From the NCBI GenBank assembly GCA_963703655.1, contig CAVPFA010000003.1:1550001-1614000 (forward strand): a stretch of DNA of 64,000 nucleotides, written 5' to 3'. The notes under the pieces were generated by a model. That model made no database searches, was not told the origin of the DNA, and was given only the letters and a program-made list of their open reading frames with translations. This DNA is from CAVPFA01 sp963703655. Its GTDB lineage: Bacteria; Actinomycetota; Acidimicrobiia; Acidimicrobiales; Bog-793. Shown piece after piece: positions 52,475 to 60,499 of the stretch. Every line of letters begins with the position of its first letter. The stretch's first letter is position 1. Both the position numbers and the translations under genes were made by a program.

Positions 52475-53251
52475 GTGTTCAAGCCGCTCGACGGGCGAAG
52501 CGTCGTGGTGACCGGGGCGACGCGCGGCATCGGCAAGGGGATCGCGCGAGTGTTCACCCGTGCCGGGACCCGGGTGCTAGTCGTGGGGCGAGACGAGCAG
52601 GCTGCCCGGAGCACGGTCGACGAGCTCTCACAAGACGGTGAAGTCTCCTACGTGCTGGCCGACATCTCTCGGCGCGCGGAATGCGAGCGCGTCGCGGCCA
52701 CGGCGGTCGAGCGCCACGGGGGCATCGACGTGCTCTGCGCGAACGCGGGCATCTTCCCGGCCCATCGCCTCGGCGACATGACCGAGGACGCGATCGACGA
52801 GGTGATGGGGACGAACCTCAAGGGCTGCATGCTCTCCGTTCAGGCCTGCATTCCGGCGCTCGAGCGCTCCGGCCACGGTCGTGTGATCCTCACGTCGTCG
52901 ATCACCGGTCCGATCACGGGCTTCCCAGGCTGGGCCCACTACGGCGCCAGCAAGGCCGGCCAGCTGGGCTTCATGAGGACGGCGGCGATCGAGCTCGCCC
53001 GGCGCGGCGTCACCGTCAACGCCATCCTGCCGGGCAACATCGTGTCGGAGGGACTCGCCGAGCTCGGAGACGACTACGCCGCCGCGATGACGGCGTCAGT
53101 CCCCCTCGGCAAGCTGGGCACGGTCGAGGACGTCGGCTATCTGGCGCTGTTCCTCGCGACCGACGAGGCCGGGTACATCACCGGCCAGGCGATCGTGGTG
53201 GACGGCGGCCAGGTGCTGCCCGAGTCGCTGGCGGCACTGGAAGGCGCTTGA
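52475..53251 (+). CDS. SDR oxidoreductase of the microcompartment operon
   Basis: 258 aa from GTG 52475 with GGAGG upstream. Rossmann motif VTGATRGIGKGIARVF, NAG motif LCANAGIFPA, catalytic Ser in ILTSSITGPI and YGASK (Tyr/Lys). In RMM-type loci an SDR interconverts 1-amino-2-propanol and aminoacetone, so this is the likely role. It lies 81 bp after the kinase and overlaps the regulator start (TTGA). Confidence 0.9.
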   Translation: MFKPLDGRSVVVTGATRGIGKGIARVFTRAGTRVLVVGRDEQAARSTVDELSQDGEVSYVLADISRRAECERVAATAVERHGGIDVLCANAGIFPAHRLGDMTEDAIDEVMGTNLKGCMLSVQACIPALERSGHGRVILTSSITGPITGFPGWAHYGASKAGQLGFMRTAAIELARRGVTVNAILPGNIVSEGLAELGDDYAAAMTASVPLGKLGTVEDVGYLALFLATDEAGYITGQAIVVDGGQVLPESLAALEGA

Positions 53252-54072
53252 GCTCGGTGGCCTGCAGCGACGCTCTCCGGGTCGAGCCCAATGCAGGAGA
53301 CATCAGGCGCGCGCTGCTGGCGCGCATCGACGCCGGGGACCTGCGACCCGGTGAGCGGCTCGGTTCGGAGCGGGATCTCGCGGCGTCCCTCGGCGTGAGC
53401 CGGTCGACGGTTCGCCAAGCGCTCGGCGTCCTCGAGGACGAGGGGGTCGTGCGGAGGGTCCCCGGGCGTGGCGGCGGCACCTTCGTCAGCCAGTCGAAGA
53501 TCGAGCGGGACCTGTCGCGCATCGTCGGGCTGCCCGCGATGCTCCGCTCCCAGGGTGTCACCGCGGGGACGAGGGTGGTCACCGCCGGCCTCGGCGGAGC
53601 CGACGAGACGGCCGCGAGGGAGCTCGGCCTCGAGACCGGCGCGCTGGTCGTGAGCCTGGTTCGGATCAGGCTGGCCGACGGCAGCCCTATCTCGGTCGAG
53701 CACGCCACCCTGCCGGCTGACAGGTTCCCAGGGCTGCTCGAGCTCCCGCTCGGCGGGTCGGTCTACGAGTTGCTCGAGGAGCACTACGGGGCGCGCCCCG
53801 GCGAGGCGGTGGAGCGCATCGAGGTGGTTCCTGCCTCGGCCGAAGAAGGCGCGATCCTCGGCGTCGCAGCTGGGGCCCCGCTGCTCTCGATCATGAGGAC
53901 AACGGTCGACGAAGCCGGGCATCCTATGGAGTACTCGCACGACCTGTTCCGGGCGGAAAGGACCCGCATCGTCGTGCGGACCCCGGGCCGGGGCGGGATC
54001 ACCCGAGCAGCCCGGACGCCCGGCCGAGTCGTCGAGCTTCGTGCTCAGAAGGAAAGGGAGGTTCGCAGTTGA
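53248..54072 (+). CDS. GntR-family (HutC/UTRA) transcriptional regulator
   Basis: 274 aa. The winged helix (ERLGSERDLAASLGVSRSTV, RQALGVLEDEGVVRRV) is followed by a UTRA ligand-binding domain (VSLVRIRLADGSPISVEHAT, FPGLLELPLGGSVYELLEEH). TTG 53248 overlaps the SDR stop; a GTG at 53257 is an alternative. Terminal position in the microcompartment operon suggests an autoregulated repressor responding to the substrate or its phosphate. Confidence 0.92.
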   Translation: MSSVACSDALRVEPNAGDIRRALLARIDAGDLRPGERLGSERDLAASLGVSRSTVRQALGVLEDEGVVRRVPGRGGGTFVSQSKIERDLSRIVGLPAMLRSQGVTAGTRVVTAGLGGADETAARELGLETGALVVSLVRIRLADGSPISVEHATLPADRFPGLLELPLGGSVYELLEEHYGARPGEAVERIEVVPASAEEGAILGVAAGAPLLSIMRTTVDEAGHPMEYSHDLFRAERTRIVVRTPGRGGITRAARTPGRVVELRAQKEREVRS

Positions 54073-55487
54073 CATTCGACGCGCGTGGCGTGCCCCTGAG
54101 CGGGACCCGAGAAGCGATCGGCCACTTCGACGCCGCGGTCTCCACGTTGGTGCTGCTGCGTCCCGCGGTCGGCAGCGAGACGGAGAGAGCGCTCGAGGTC
54201 GAGCCGGAGCTCCCCATGGGTCACGCGCTGAGCGGCTATCTCGGAGTGCTCGGCACCGAGCCGGACGACGCGGCTGCGGCAAGAGACAGCCTCGACTCGT
54301 GGCTTCGAGGCGTCGACGGAGCTCGCCTTCACGACCGGGAACGCCGCCATCTCGACGCAGCGACGGCGTGGCTGCACGGCGACATGCTCGGTTGCGGGGA
54401 GCTGCTCCAGCAGATCTCCGACCTTTACCCGCCGCGACCTCCTTGCCCTTGCGGTCGGTCATCAGATCGACTTCTTCAGCGGGAACGCGACCAGCCTCAG
54501 AGACCGCATCGGAGGCGTCCTCACTTCGTGGTCGGAAGACGACGAGGACTACTCGCTCGTGCTCGGGATGTTCGCATTCGGGCTCGAGGAGGCCGGTCAC
54601 TACGACAGGAGCGAGGACGTGGGCGCGAAGCCGTGGAACGCAACGCCAAGGACGTCTGGGGCATACACGCGGTCGTCCACACACTCGAGATGCAGGGGCG
54701 ATTCGGCGAGGGTCTCGGCTACTTCGACGAGCGTGTCGACGACTGGTCGACGGGCAACTTCTTCAACATCCACAACTGGTGGCACTACTGCATCTACGCG
54801 TTGGAGGCGGGACGCCGGGACATCGCACTGCGCATCTACGACGACGTTCTCCACGCCGACGGCTCGGCCGGCCTCGTGATGGAGATGCTCGACGCCTCGT
54901 CGCTGCTCTGGCGCCTCTATCTGGACGGAGCGGACGAGTCGGCGCGCTGGGCCGCTCTCGCAGACGGCTGGGACCCGAAGATGAAGACGCCCCATTACGC
55001 GTTCAACGACATGCATGCCGTCATGTCGTACGTGGGCGCCGGCCGACTGGACAGAGCCGACGCGCTGATAAGCGACCGGGACGCCTATCTTCGGTCCGCA
55101 CCACACGGCGAGAGCAACGTCATGTTCACGCGCGAGGTGGGCCGCCCGGTCTGCCAGGCCCTGGTCTCGTTCGGCAAAGGGCGCTATGACGAGGTCGTGG
55201 AGCTACTGGTCCCGATCCGAAAGCGGATCAACCTGTTCGGCGGCAGTCACGCCCAGCGAGATGCGGTGCAGCGCACCCTGCTCGAAGCCACGCTGCGCGC
55301 TCACAAGGACGATGTCGCTCGCGTGCTGCTGAGCGAGCGGATCGCCTTGAAGCCGACGAGCCCCTACAACTGGCTGGCGGAGGCCCGTCTTCTCGACGAG
55401 CTCGGGTCATCCACGGCCGCCGCGGCCGCCACCGAGCGGGCGTGCGAGCTACGAGCCGGTCCGGAGCCTCGCTTCGCGGCCGTGTAG
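54069..55487 (+). CDS. TPR-repeat protein (TTC38-like) with two compensating shifts
   Basis: The frame stays open for 472 residues, but between about 54432 and 54622 the correct protein is read in another frame (LALAVGHQIDFFSGNATSLR and YSLVLGMFAFGLEEAGHYDR), so two single-base indels cancel. The restored product has paired helices and the signature GRFGEGLGYFDERVDDWSTG then NIHNWWHYCIYALEAGR of the tetratricopeptide-repeat 38 family. Function in bacteria is unknown. It begins at TTG 54069 overlapping the GntR stop, so it may be the last gene of the microcompartment operon. Confidence 0.82.
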   Translation: MTFDARGVPLSGTREAIGHFDAAVSTLVLLRPAVGSETERALEVEPELPMGHALSGYLGVLGTEPDDAAAARDSLDSWLRGVDGARLHDRERRHLDAATAWLHGDMLGCGELLQQISDLYPPRPPCPCGRSSDRLLQRERDQPQRPHRRRPHFVVGRRRGLLARARDVRIRARGGRSLRQERGRGREAVERNAKDVWGIHAVVHTLEMQGRFGEGLGYFDERVDDWSTGNFFNIHNWWHYCIYALEAGRRDIALRIYDDVLHADGSAGLVMEMLDASSLLWRLYLDGADESARWAALADGWDPKMKTPHYAFNDMHAVMSYVGAGRLDRADALISDRDAYLRSAPHGESNVMFTREVGRPVCQALVSFGKGRYDEVVELLVPIRKRINLFGGSHAQRDAVQRTLLEATLRAHKDDVARVLLSERIALKPTSPYNWLAEARLLDELGSSTAAAAATERACELRAGPEPRFAAV

Positions 55488-55562
55488 GGCCAGCCCGACC
55501 GCGATCTCGGGCACTCGATCTCGGGCCGGGCGCCCCTCCCAAGCCTGTGCAACCATGAAACC

Positions 55563-56279
55563 ATGATCGAACCGAGTGTCGAGCGCAGCATCGAGCCGGT
55601 CGAGCACGCTCCCGTATACGGGCTCGTCGTCGAGCACATCAGACGGGCCATCCACATCGGGAGCTTCGTGGCGGGGGACAAGCTGCCCCCCGAGCGGGAG
55701 CTCGCCAAGCAGCTCAACGTGTCGAGGACGACAGTCCGCGAGGCCATTCGCGTGCTCGAGGGCGAGGGATACCTGGAGACCCGCCGCGGGGCGACTGGCG
55801 GTGTGCTCGTGCTCGACCGCGGACAGGCCGAGGAGCGCCTGGCGCCGATCATCAGGGCCCGTCTCGGTGAGCTCGAGCAGATCCTCGATTTCCGGTTGGC
55901 GGTCGAGTGCGGCGCGGCGCGGCTGGCCGCAGTCCGCCGCGGTGAGGACGATCTCGAGCGGCTCGCAAGCGCGTTTCGGATCATGGAGGACGGATGGGAG
56001 ACCCGGCGGTTCCGGTCTGCCGACTCGGCTTTCCATCTCGGGATCGCCGAGGCGGCAGGCAACGAGTGGATGCGAAAGGCGATCGAGGACACGCGAGTGG
56101 CGATCTGGGTTCCCGTCGACACCGTCACCGACAACGTGTTCCGGACCGCCCAGCTGCACCACGCTCAAATCCTCTCCGCGATCCGAGACCGGGACGCCGA
56201 CGCCGCCGAACAAGCGGTGGCGGCGCACATCGAGACGGCGCGAGCCGACCTGAACAAGATCGCCTCGGCGATCAGCTGA
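55563..56279 (+). CDS. GntR-family regulator, FadR/FCD subfamily
   Basis: 238 aa. The winged helix (DKLPPERELAKQLNVSRTTV, REAIRVLEGEGYLETRRGA) is followed by an all-helical FCD domain (ILDFRLAVECGAARLAAVRR, SADSAFHLGIAEAAGN, with metal-type His in AFHLGIA and LHHAQILSAI). Such proteins regulate organic-acid and amino-acid catabolism. It probably controls the esterase, SDR, P450 and ferredoxin genes downstream on the same strand. Confidence 0.93.
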   Translation: MIEPSVERSIEPVEHAPVYGLVVEHIRRAIHIGSFVAGDKLPPERELAKQLNVSRTTVREAIRVLEGEGYLETRRGATGGVLVLDRGQAEERLAPIIRARLGELEQILDFRLAVECGAARLAAVRRGEDDLERLASAFRIMEDGWETRRFRSADSAFHLGIAEAAGNEWMRKAIEDTRVAIWVPVDTVTDNVFRTAQLHHAQILSAIRDRDADAAEQAVAAHIETARADLNKIASAIS

Positions 56280-56382
56280 AATTTGGTCGGGGTGGGCCGG
56301 CCGTGATCGAGGGGGGCAGCCCGTGGCCGAGCCGGTCACCGGGAAGGGCCCCGGGCCGGGCCGGCAACCGGACGAGGCTCGC

Positions 56383-56411
56383 TTGACAGTAGGGGCGATA
56401 GGTCCAAGAAT
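56383..56411 (+). promoter_or_regulatory. promoter upstream of the esterase gene
   Basis: TTGACA (56383-56388), a 17-bp spacer and AAGAAT (56406-56411). The start of transcription would fall at about 56418, where an in-frame ATA begins a family-typical N-terminus of the esterase. This supports a leaderless mRNA. Confidence 0.55.
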
Positions 56412-56483
56412 CCGACCATAGACACAGATCCGCAGGTCGAAGCCCTCCTGAACGAGCTCATCGCGGCCGGGCGCCCGTCCAGC

Positions 56484-57347
56484 ATGACGCTCCCGCTCCC
56501 TGAGGCACGCCGCAACTTCCGGGAGCTCTCCTTGTCGGTGGCGCTGCCGGACGACTGGGGCACGACGAGGGCTCTCGAGATCCCCGGCCCTGGCGGTCCG
56601 ATCCCGGTCCACGCGTACCGGGAAGCCGGGTCGAGTGTCCTGCCGCTCGTCGCGTTCTTCCACGGAGGCGGCTGGGTGTTCGGGGACCTCGACTCGTACG
56701 ACTCGATGTGCCGCACGCTCGCGCGCACTGCAGAGTCCGTCGTGGTCTCGGTTGACTACCGTCTCGCACCCGAGCACCCGTTCCCGGCCGGGTTCGAGGA
56801 CTGTCTCGCCGTGGCTCGCTGGCTAGCCTCGAACGGCGCGCAGGTCGGGGGCGATCCCTCCCGGCTCGCCGTCGCCGGCGATAGCGCGGGCGGGAATCTG
56901 GCCGCCGCGGTGGCGCTTGTCGCCCGCGACGAAGGCGATCTCACGCTCCGGTGCCAGCTGCTGATGTACCCCGCGCTCGACCCGCGCATGACCTCCCCGT
57001 CCTACGACGAGAATGCCGATGATCCCTTCTTGTCGAAAGCCGAAATGGAGTGGTGCTGGCCCCGCTACCTCTGGGCCATCGCGGGCGACCCCAGTCCGTA
57101 TGCGGCGCCGGCGCTCGCTTCGGACCTGTCCGGGCTCGTCCCCGCACTCGTCGTCGTCGCGGGCCACGATCCCCTCCGCGACGAAGCGGTGGCGTACGCA
57201 CAGCGGCTGCGAGAGGCCGGCGTGGCGGTCGAGCTCACCTACTACGAGGCGATGGTCCACGGCTTTCTTTCGTTCACGCGGGCGCTCGATACCGGCCGGG
57301 AGGGACTCGAGAAGGCCGGACTACTCCTCGGCAGGTTCCTCGCCTGA
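56484..57347 (+). CDS. alpha/beta hydrolase, hormone-sensitive-lipase-type esterase
   Basis: 287 aa from ATG 56484. Oxyanion motif FFHGGGWVFGDLDSYD, VDYRLAPEHPFPAG, nucleophile VAGDSAGGNLAAAVAL, Asp in VVAGHDPLRDEAVAYA and His in MVHGFLSF. This is the GDSAG/HGGG carboxylesterase family. Homologues start about 20 residues earlier. The in-frame upstream codons read DTDPQVEALLNELIAAGRPS, preceded by ATA at 56418, so the true start may be 56418 (unusual codon or a base error). Confidence 0.9.
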   Translation: MTLPLPEARRNFRELSLSVALPDDWGTTRALEIPGPGGPIPVHAYREAGSSVLPLVAFFHGGGWVFGDLDSYDSMCRTLARTAESVVVSVDYRLAPEHPFPAGFEDCLAVARWLASNGAQVGGDPSRLAVAGDSAGGNLAAAVALVARDEGDLTLRCQLLMYPALDPRMTSPSYDENADDPFLSKAEMEWCWPRYLWAIAGDPSPYAAPALASDLSGLVPALVVVAGHDPLRDEAVAYAQRLREAGVAVELTYYEAMVHGFLSFTRALDTGREGLEKAGLLLGRFLA

Positions 57348-57455
57348 GCGGCTGTCTCTTTCTTTGGGGGCCGTCCCGAAGGGCCGTCTCCCGAGGGCTG
57401 CCTCTCGACAGCCGTCGCGTGGGGAGAAAAGTCCCGTGAAGAGAAGGGTGGTCAT

Positions 57456-58235
57456 GTGAGCGAAGGTGGACGACTCTCGGGCAAGGTGGCAATCGTCACG
57501 GGTGCGGCTTCGGGCATCGGGCTGGCGATCTCGAACCGGTTTCTCGACGAGGGAGCACTCGTCGTGGGCGCTGACCGCGACGAGGCCGGCCTCGCGAAGA
57601 GCGGCTTGCCGGGCAACGGGCGGGCGAGGACCACCGTGGCCGAGGTGAGCAGCCAGGAAGACGCCGAGGCGACGGTCGCGCTCGCCGTCGCGGAGTTCGG
57701 CTCGCTCGACATCCTCGTCAACAGCGCCGGGATCGTGCGCCATTCGGACCTGTTCGAGCTTGCGCTCGAGGAGTGGGAAGAGGTTCAGCGTGTGAACGTC
57801 TCGGGCACCTTCCTCTTCTGCCAAGCCGGAGCTCGAGCGATGATCGACCATCCGTCGCCGGCCGGCACGACCAGGAGCCTGATCAACCTCGCATCGATCG
57901 AGGCGATCGCGGTCATCGCGAGCTCCGGGCACCCACAGGTTCACTACAACGCCTCGAAGGGCGCGGTGAGGATGTTGACCAAGGCCCTCGCGGTTGAGCT
58001 CGGGCGCCACGGGATCCGGGTGAACGCCATCTGCCCCGGTGTCACCGAGACGCCGCTCACCGCCGAGGGCCTGAGCGACGCCTCGCGCCGGGAATGGTTC
58101 CTCAAGCAGATCCCGCTCGGCCGCTTCGGCCGGCCCGCGGACATCGCATCTGTGGCGCTGTTCCTCGCGTCCGACGACTCGGCCTACGTCACCGGCGCCG
58201 ACATCGTCGTCGACGGCGGCTACCTCACCCAGTAG
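57456..58235 (+). CDS. short-chain dehydrogenase/reductase
   Basis: 259 aa from GTG 57456. VTGAASGIGLAISNRF (NAD(P) loop), LVNSAGIVR, Ser in INLASIEAIAV, and YNASK (Tyr/Lys). The C-terminus ends in VTGADIVVDGGYLT. Substrate unknown. It is 109 bp after the esterase and 59 bp before the P450, with all on one strand, so an operon with these is plausible. Confidence 0.92.
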   Translation: MSEGGRLSGKVAIVTGAASGIGLAISNRFLDEGALVVGADRDEAGLAKSGLPGNGRARTTVAEVSSQEDAEATVALAVAEFGSLDILVNSAGIVRHSDLFELALEEWEEVQRVNVSGTFLFCQAGARAMIDHPSPAGTTRSLINLASIEAIAVIASSGHPQVHYNASKGAVRMLTKALAVELGRHGIRVNAICPGVTETPLTAEGLSDASRREWFLKQIPLGRFGRPADIASVALFLASDDSAYVTGADIVVDGGYLTQ

Positions 58236-58241
58236 AAACGA

Positions 58242-58335
58242 CGAGGAGCGATGAGCGCGCGACCTGAGCAATTCGGGCACCATGGCGAGGAGCGATGAGC
58301 GCGCGACCTGAGCAATTCGGGCACCATGGCGAGGA
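58242..58335. repeat. 44-bp tandem duplication at the P450 start
   Basis: The segment beginning CGAGGAGCGATGAGCGCGCG is present twice, at 58242-58285 and 58286-58329, with six more bases of a third copy. Each copy contains a ribosome site (GAGGAGCG) and the ATG AGC GCG start. Because 44 is not a multiple of three, the first ATG (58251) gives only 15 codons and stops at the second copy. Confidence 0.95.
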
Positions 58336-59518
58336 TCTCGACTCGATCTTCTCCACCTATCGGGAGCTGCGCGCCACCTGCCCGGTCGGGCGAAGTGAGC
58401 GCTACGGAGGGTTCTGGTTCCTGACCAGATACGACGACATCTGGGCGGCAGAGCAAAATCCCACGGCATTCTCCGTCGACCAGGGCATGCTCCTTCCGCC
58501 GCTCGGAAATGCGCGGCCCCTGATCCCCCTCGACATCGACCCGCCTGCCCTCGCCCACTACCGAAGGATGCTGCTCCCGAACTTCGCCCCCACCCGGATC
58601 GATCGGCTCGAGCCGCTTGTGCGCGAGGTGGCGGCGAACCTGATCACCGGGTTCGCCGCGGAGGAGGTGTTCGACGCCAGCCTGTCGTACGCCCGGATAC
58701 TGCCGCTCGTCGTGTTCGCCGAGATGGCCGGATTGCCAAGATCGGACTACGACCGCTTCCAGGCCTGGGTCGAGCGCACCATGTACGGTCGCACCGAGGA
58801 CCCGGTGGACGCCGTCAAGGCCGCCGAGGAAGTGGACGCCTACTTCCGCGAGCTGAGGCAAGCGCGTCTCGGGGAGCCAGCGCGCGACGACCTCGTCGGC
58901 AGCCTTCTATCCGGGCGCGTGGAGGGCCGACCTCTCAGCGAGGACGAGTTCGCCGACTACTGTTTCCTGCTTCTCGTCGCCGGCCTGGAGACCTCGGCCT
59001 GGTCGATCCGCTCGGCTCTCTGGTATCTCGCTCAGCATCCCGAGGACCGTCGCCGCCTCGTGGAGCAGCCGGGGCTTATGGTGAGCGCAACCGAGGAGTT
59101 CCTCCGCTGTCTCTCGCCGGTCCAGGGCATGGCGAGGACATTGAAGCAGGACCTCGAGATCCGAGGCGAGGTGCTCGTGGCCGGGGAACGTGTCCTGTTG
59201 CTGCTGGGGTCGGGCAACCGGGACGAGGAGGTCTTCGTCGCCGCGGACGACGTCGTCATCGACCGCGTCGACAATCCGCACCTCGCCTTCGGGATCGGAG
59301 CGCACCGCTGCCTCGGCTCGAACCTGGGCCGGCGAGAGGTCCGCATCGGGCTCGAGGTCCTTCTCGGGCACATCCCCGAGTTCGAGCTCGCCGACGCCGG
59401 CGTGCCGTGGTGGGGCCTCGGCCCGCTCCCGCTCAGGCGATCCGGCGGCTCGACGCCGCGGCCGGGAGCCGAGCTGGCGCCTCGGCCGGCCAAGGCCGAC
59501 GATAGGGTCGTTGCGTGA
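58295..59518 (+). CDS. cytochrome P450
   Basis: 407-aa soluble bacterial P450. I-helix oxygen-binding region LLLVAGLETSAWSIR, ExxR motif in TEEFLRCLSP, and heme-thiolate loop AFGIGAHRCLGSNLGRREVR with Cys near 338. It starts at the second ATG of a 44-bp duplication. The ferredoxin that follows overlaps its stop and is the likely electron donor; no reductase is in the window. Substrate unknown. Confidence 0.95.
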   Translation: MSARPEQFGHHGEDLDSIFSTYRELRATCPVGRSERYGGFWFLTRYDDIWAAEQNPTAFSVDQGMLLPPLGNARPLIPLDIDPPALAHYRRMLLPNFAPTRIDRLEPLVREVAANLITGFAAEEVFDASLSYARILPLVVFAEMAGLPRSDYDRFQAWVERTMYGRTEDPVDAVKAAEEVDAYFRELRQARLGEPARDDLVGSLLSGRVEGRPLSEDEFADYCFLLLVAGLETSAWSIRSALWYLAQHPEDRRRLVEQPGLMVSATEEFLRCLSPVQGMARTLKQDLEIRGEVLVAGERVLLLLGSGNRDEEVFVAADDVVIDRVDNPHLAFGIGAHRCLGSNLGRREVRIGLEVLLGHIPEFELADAGVPWWGLGPLPLRRSGGSTPRPGAELAPRPAKADDRVVA

Positions 59519-59703
59519 AGGTGACCGTCGATCCCGAGCGCTGCCAGGGCCACAACCGATGCCACGTGCTCGTGCCCGAGGTCTTCGACGTGGACGAGCT
59601 CGGCTACGCCGTCGTGCTCAGCTCCGAAGTGCCCGAACGCCTTGTCGCTCTTGTGCTCCAAGCCGAGCGCAACTGCCCCGAACGCGCGATCACGACGTCG
59701 TAG
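59515..59703 (+). CDS. 3Fe-4S ferredoxin, P450 redox partner
   Basis: 62 aa from GTG 59515, overlapping the P450 stop (GTGA). Cluster cysteines are in PERCQGHNRCHVLVPEVFDV (two) and AERNCPERAI (one); the second ligand position of a 4Fe-4S motif is His or absent, giving a 3Fe-4S cluster. This type of ferredoxin pairs with actinobacterial P450s. The 3' end overlaps the convergent hydrolase by 14 bp. Confidence 0.94.
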   Translation: MKVTVDPERCQGHNRCHVLVPEVFDVDELGYAVVLSSEVPERLVALVLQAERNCPERAITTS

Positions 59704-60499
59704 CCAAGCCGCCGACGAAGCCGGCGACGAGCGCGTTGAACTTGTCGGCCTGCTCGTAGAACGGGCAATGGCTCGAATCGCCTATCACCTCGAAGCGCGC
59801 CCCGGGGATCTGCCCGGCGATCCAGCTGCCCGCGGACGGCTTGTTAAGTTTGGGGTCCTCGCCGAAGACGACCAGGGTCGGGACCCTCACGCCTGCGATC
59901 ACGGCGCGGTCGTCCCGGACCGTCTGGTCGAGCAGGATCGACCCCGCGATCGCCGGTGGGCATTTGAGCATCTCGGCGACCATCCAGGCGCGCGTCCGCT
60001 CGTCCGGCTCGTGCAGCATGAGGTCGACGAACTCTCGCGCCAAGGCGGCCTGATCGGTCTGGAGCTGCTTGTTGGCATGGGCGAGATCCCCGGCGGTGAA
60101 GACCCCGTCGGGATAGTCGGGCCAGATGAAGTCGGACGCACCCTGGTCGACGATGACTAGCCCGGCGACGCCGCCGTCGCCGGCGAGCCCGAGGTACTCG
60201 TAGGCGACCATCGCACCCATCGACCAACCGACCAGCACGGGCCTTTCGATGCCGAGCGTCGAGGCGAGGGCGTGCACGTCGGCCGCGTACTGCTCGACCG
60301 TGTGGCCGCTCAGCACCTTCTCCGATTCCCCGTGACCGCGGTAGTCCGGGACTACGACCCGGTACCGGTCGGCGAAAGGCCCGACCTGGCGCTGGAAGAA
60401 GCGTCCGCTCATGGACCACCCGTGAAGCAGCAAGACCGGCTGCCCGGCCCCCTGGTCGCTGTAGCTGAGCTCGGCGCCGTTGATCGTCATTCGGGCCAT
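59690..60499 (-). CDS. alpha/beta hydrolase
   Basis: 269 aa from ATG 60499 with GAGGAGG upstream. LLLHGWSMSGRFF, VPDYRGHGESEK, nucleophile LVGWSMGAMVAYEYLG, Asp in VVFGEDPKLNKP and His in GDSSHCPFYEQ. It resembles haloperoxidase/esterase-type hydrolases. It is translationally coupled (TGATG) to the DUF1116 gene, last in a four-gene minus-strand operon. Confidence 0.92.
   Translation of the reverse strand: MARMTINGAELSYSDQGAGQPVLLLHGWSMSGRFFQRQVGPFADRYRVVVPDYRGHGESEKVLSGHTVEQYAADVHALASTLGIERPVLVGWSMGAMVAYEYLGLAGDGGVAGLVIVDQGASDFIWPDYPDGVFTAGDLAHANKQLQTDQAALAREFVDLMLHEPDERTRAWMVAEMLKCPPAIAGSILLDQTVRDDRAVIAGVRVPTLVVFGEDPKLNKPSAGSWIAGQIPGARFEVIGDSSHCPFYEQADKFNALVAGFVGGLATTS

Noticed and set aside
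54432..54622. Programmed frameshift in the TPR gene
   Set aside because: The two shifts cancel and lack slippery heptamers; the pattern matches the other single-base indels in the window.
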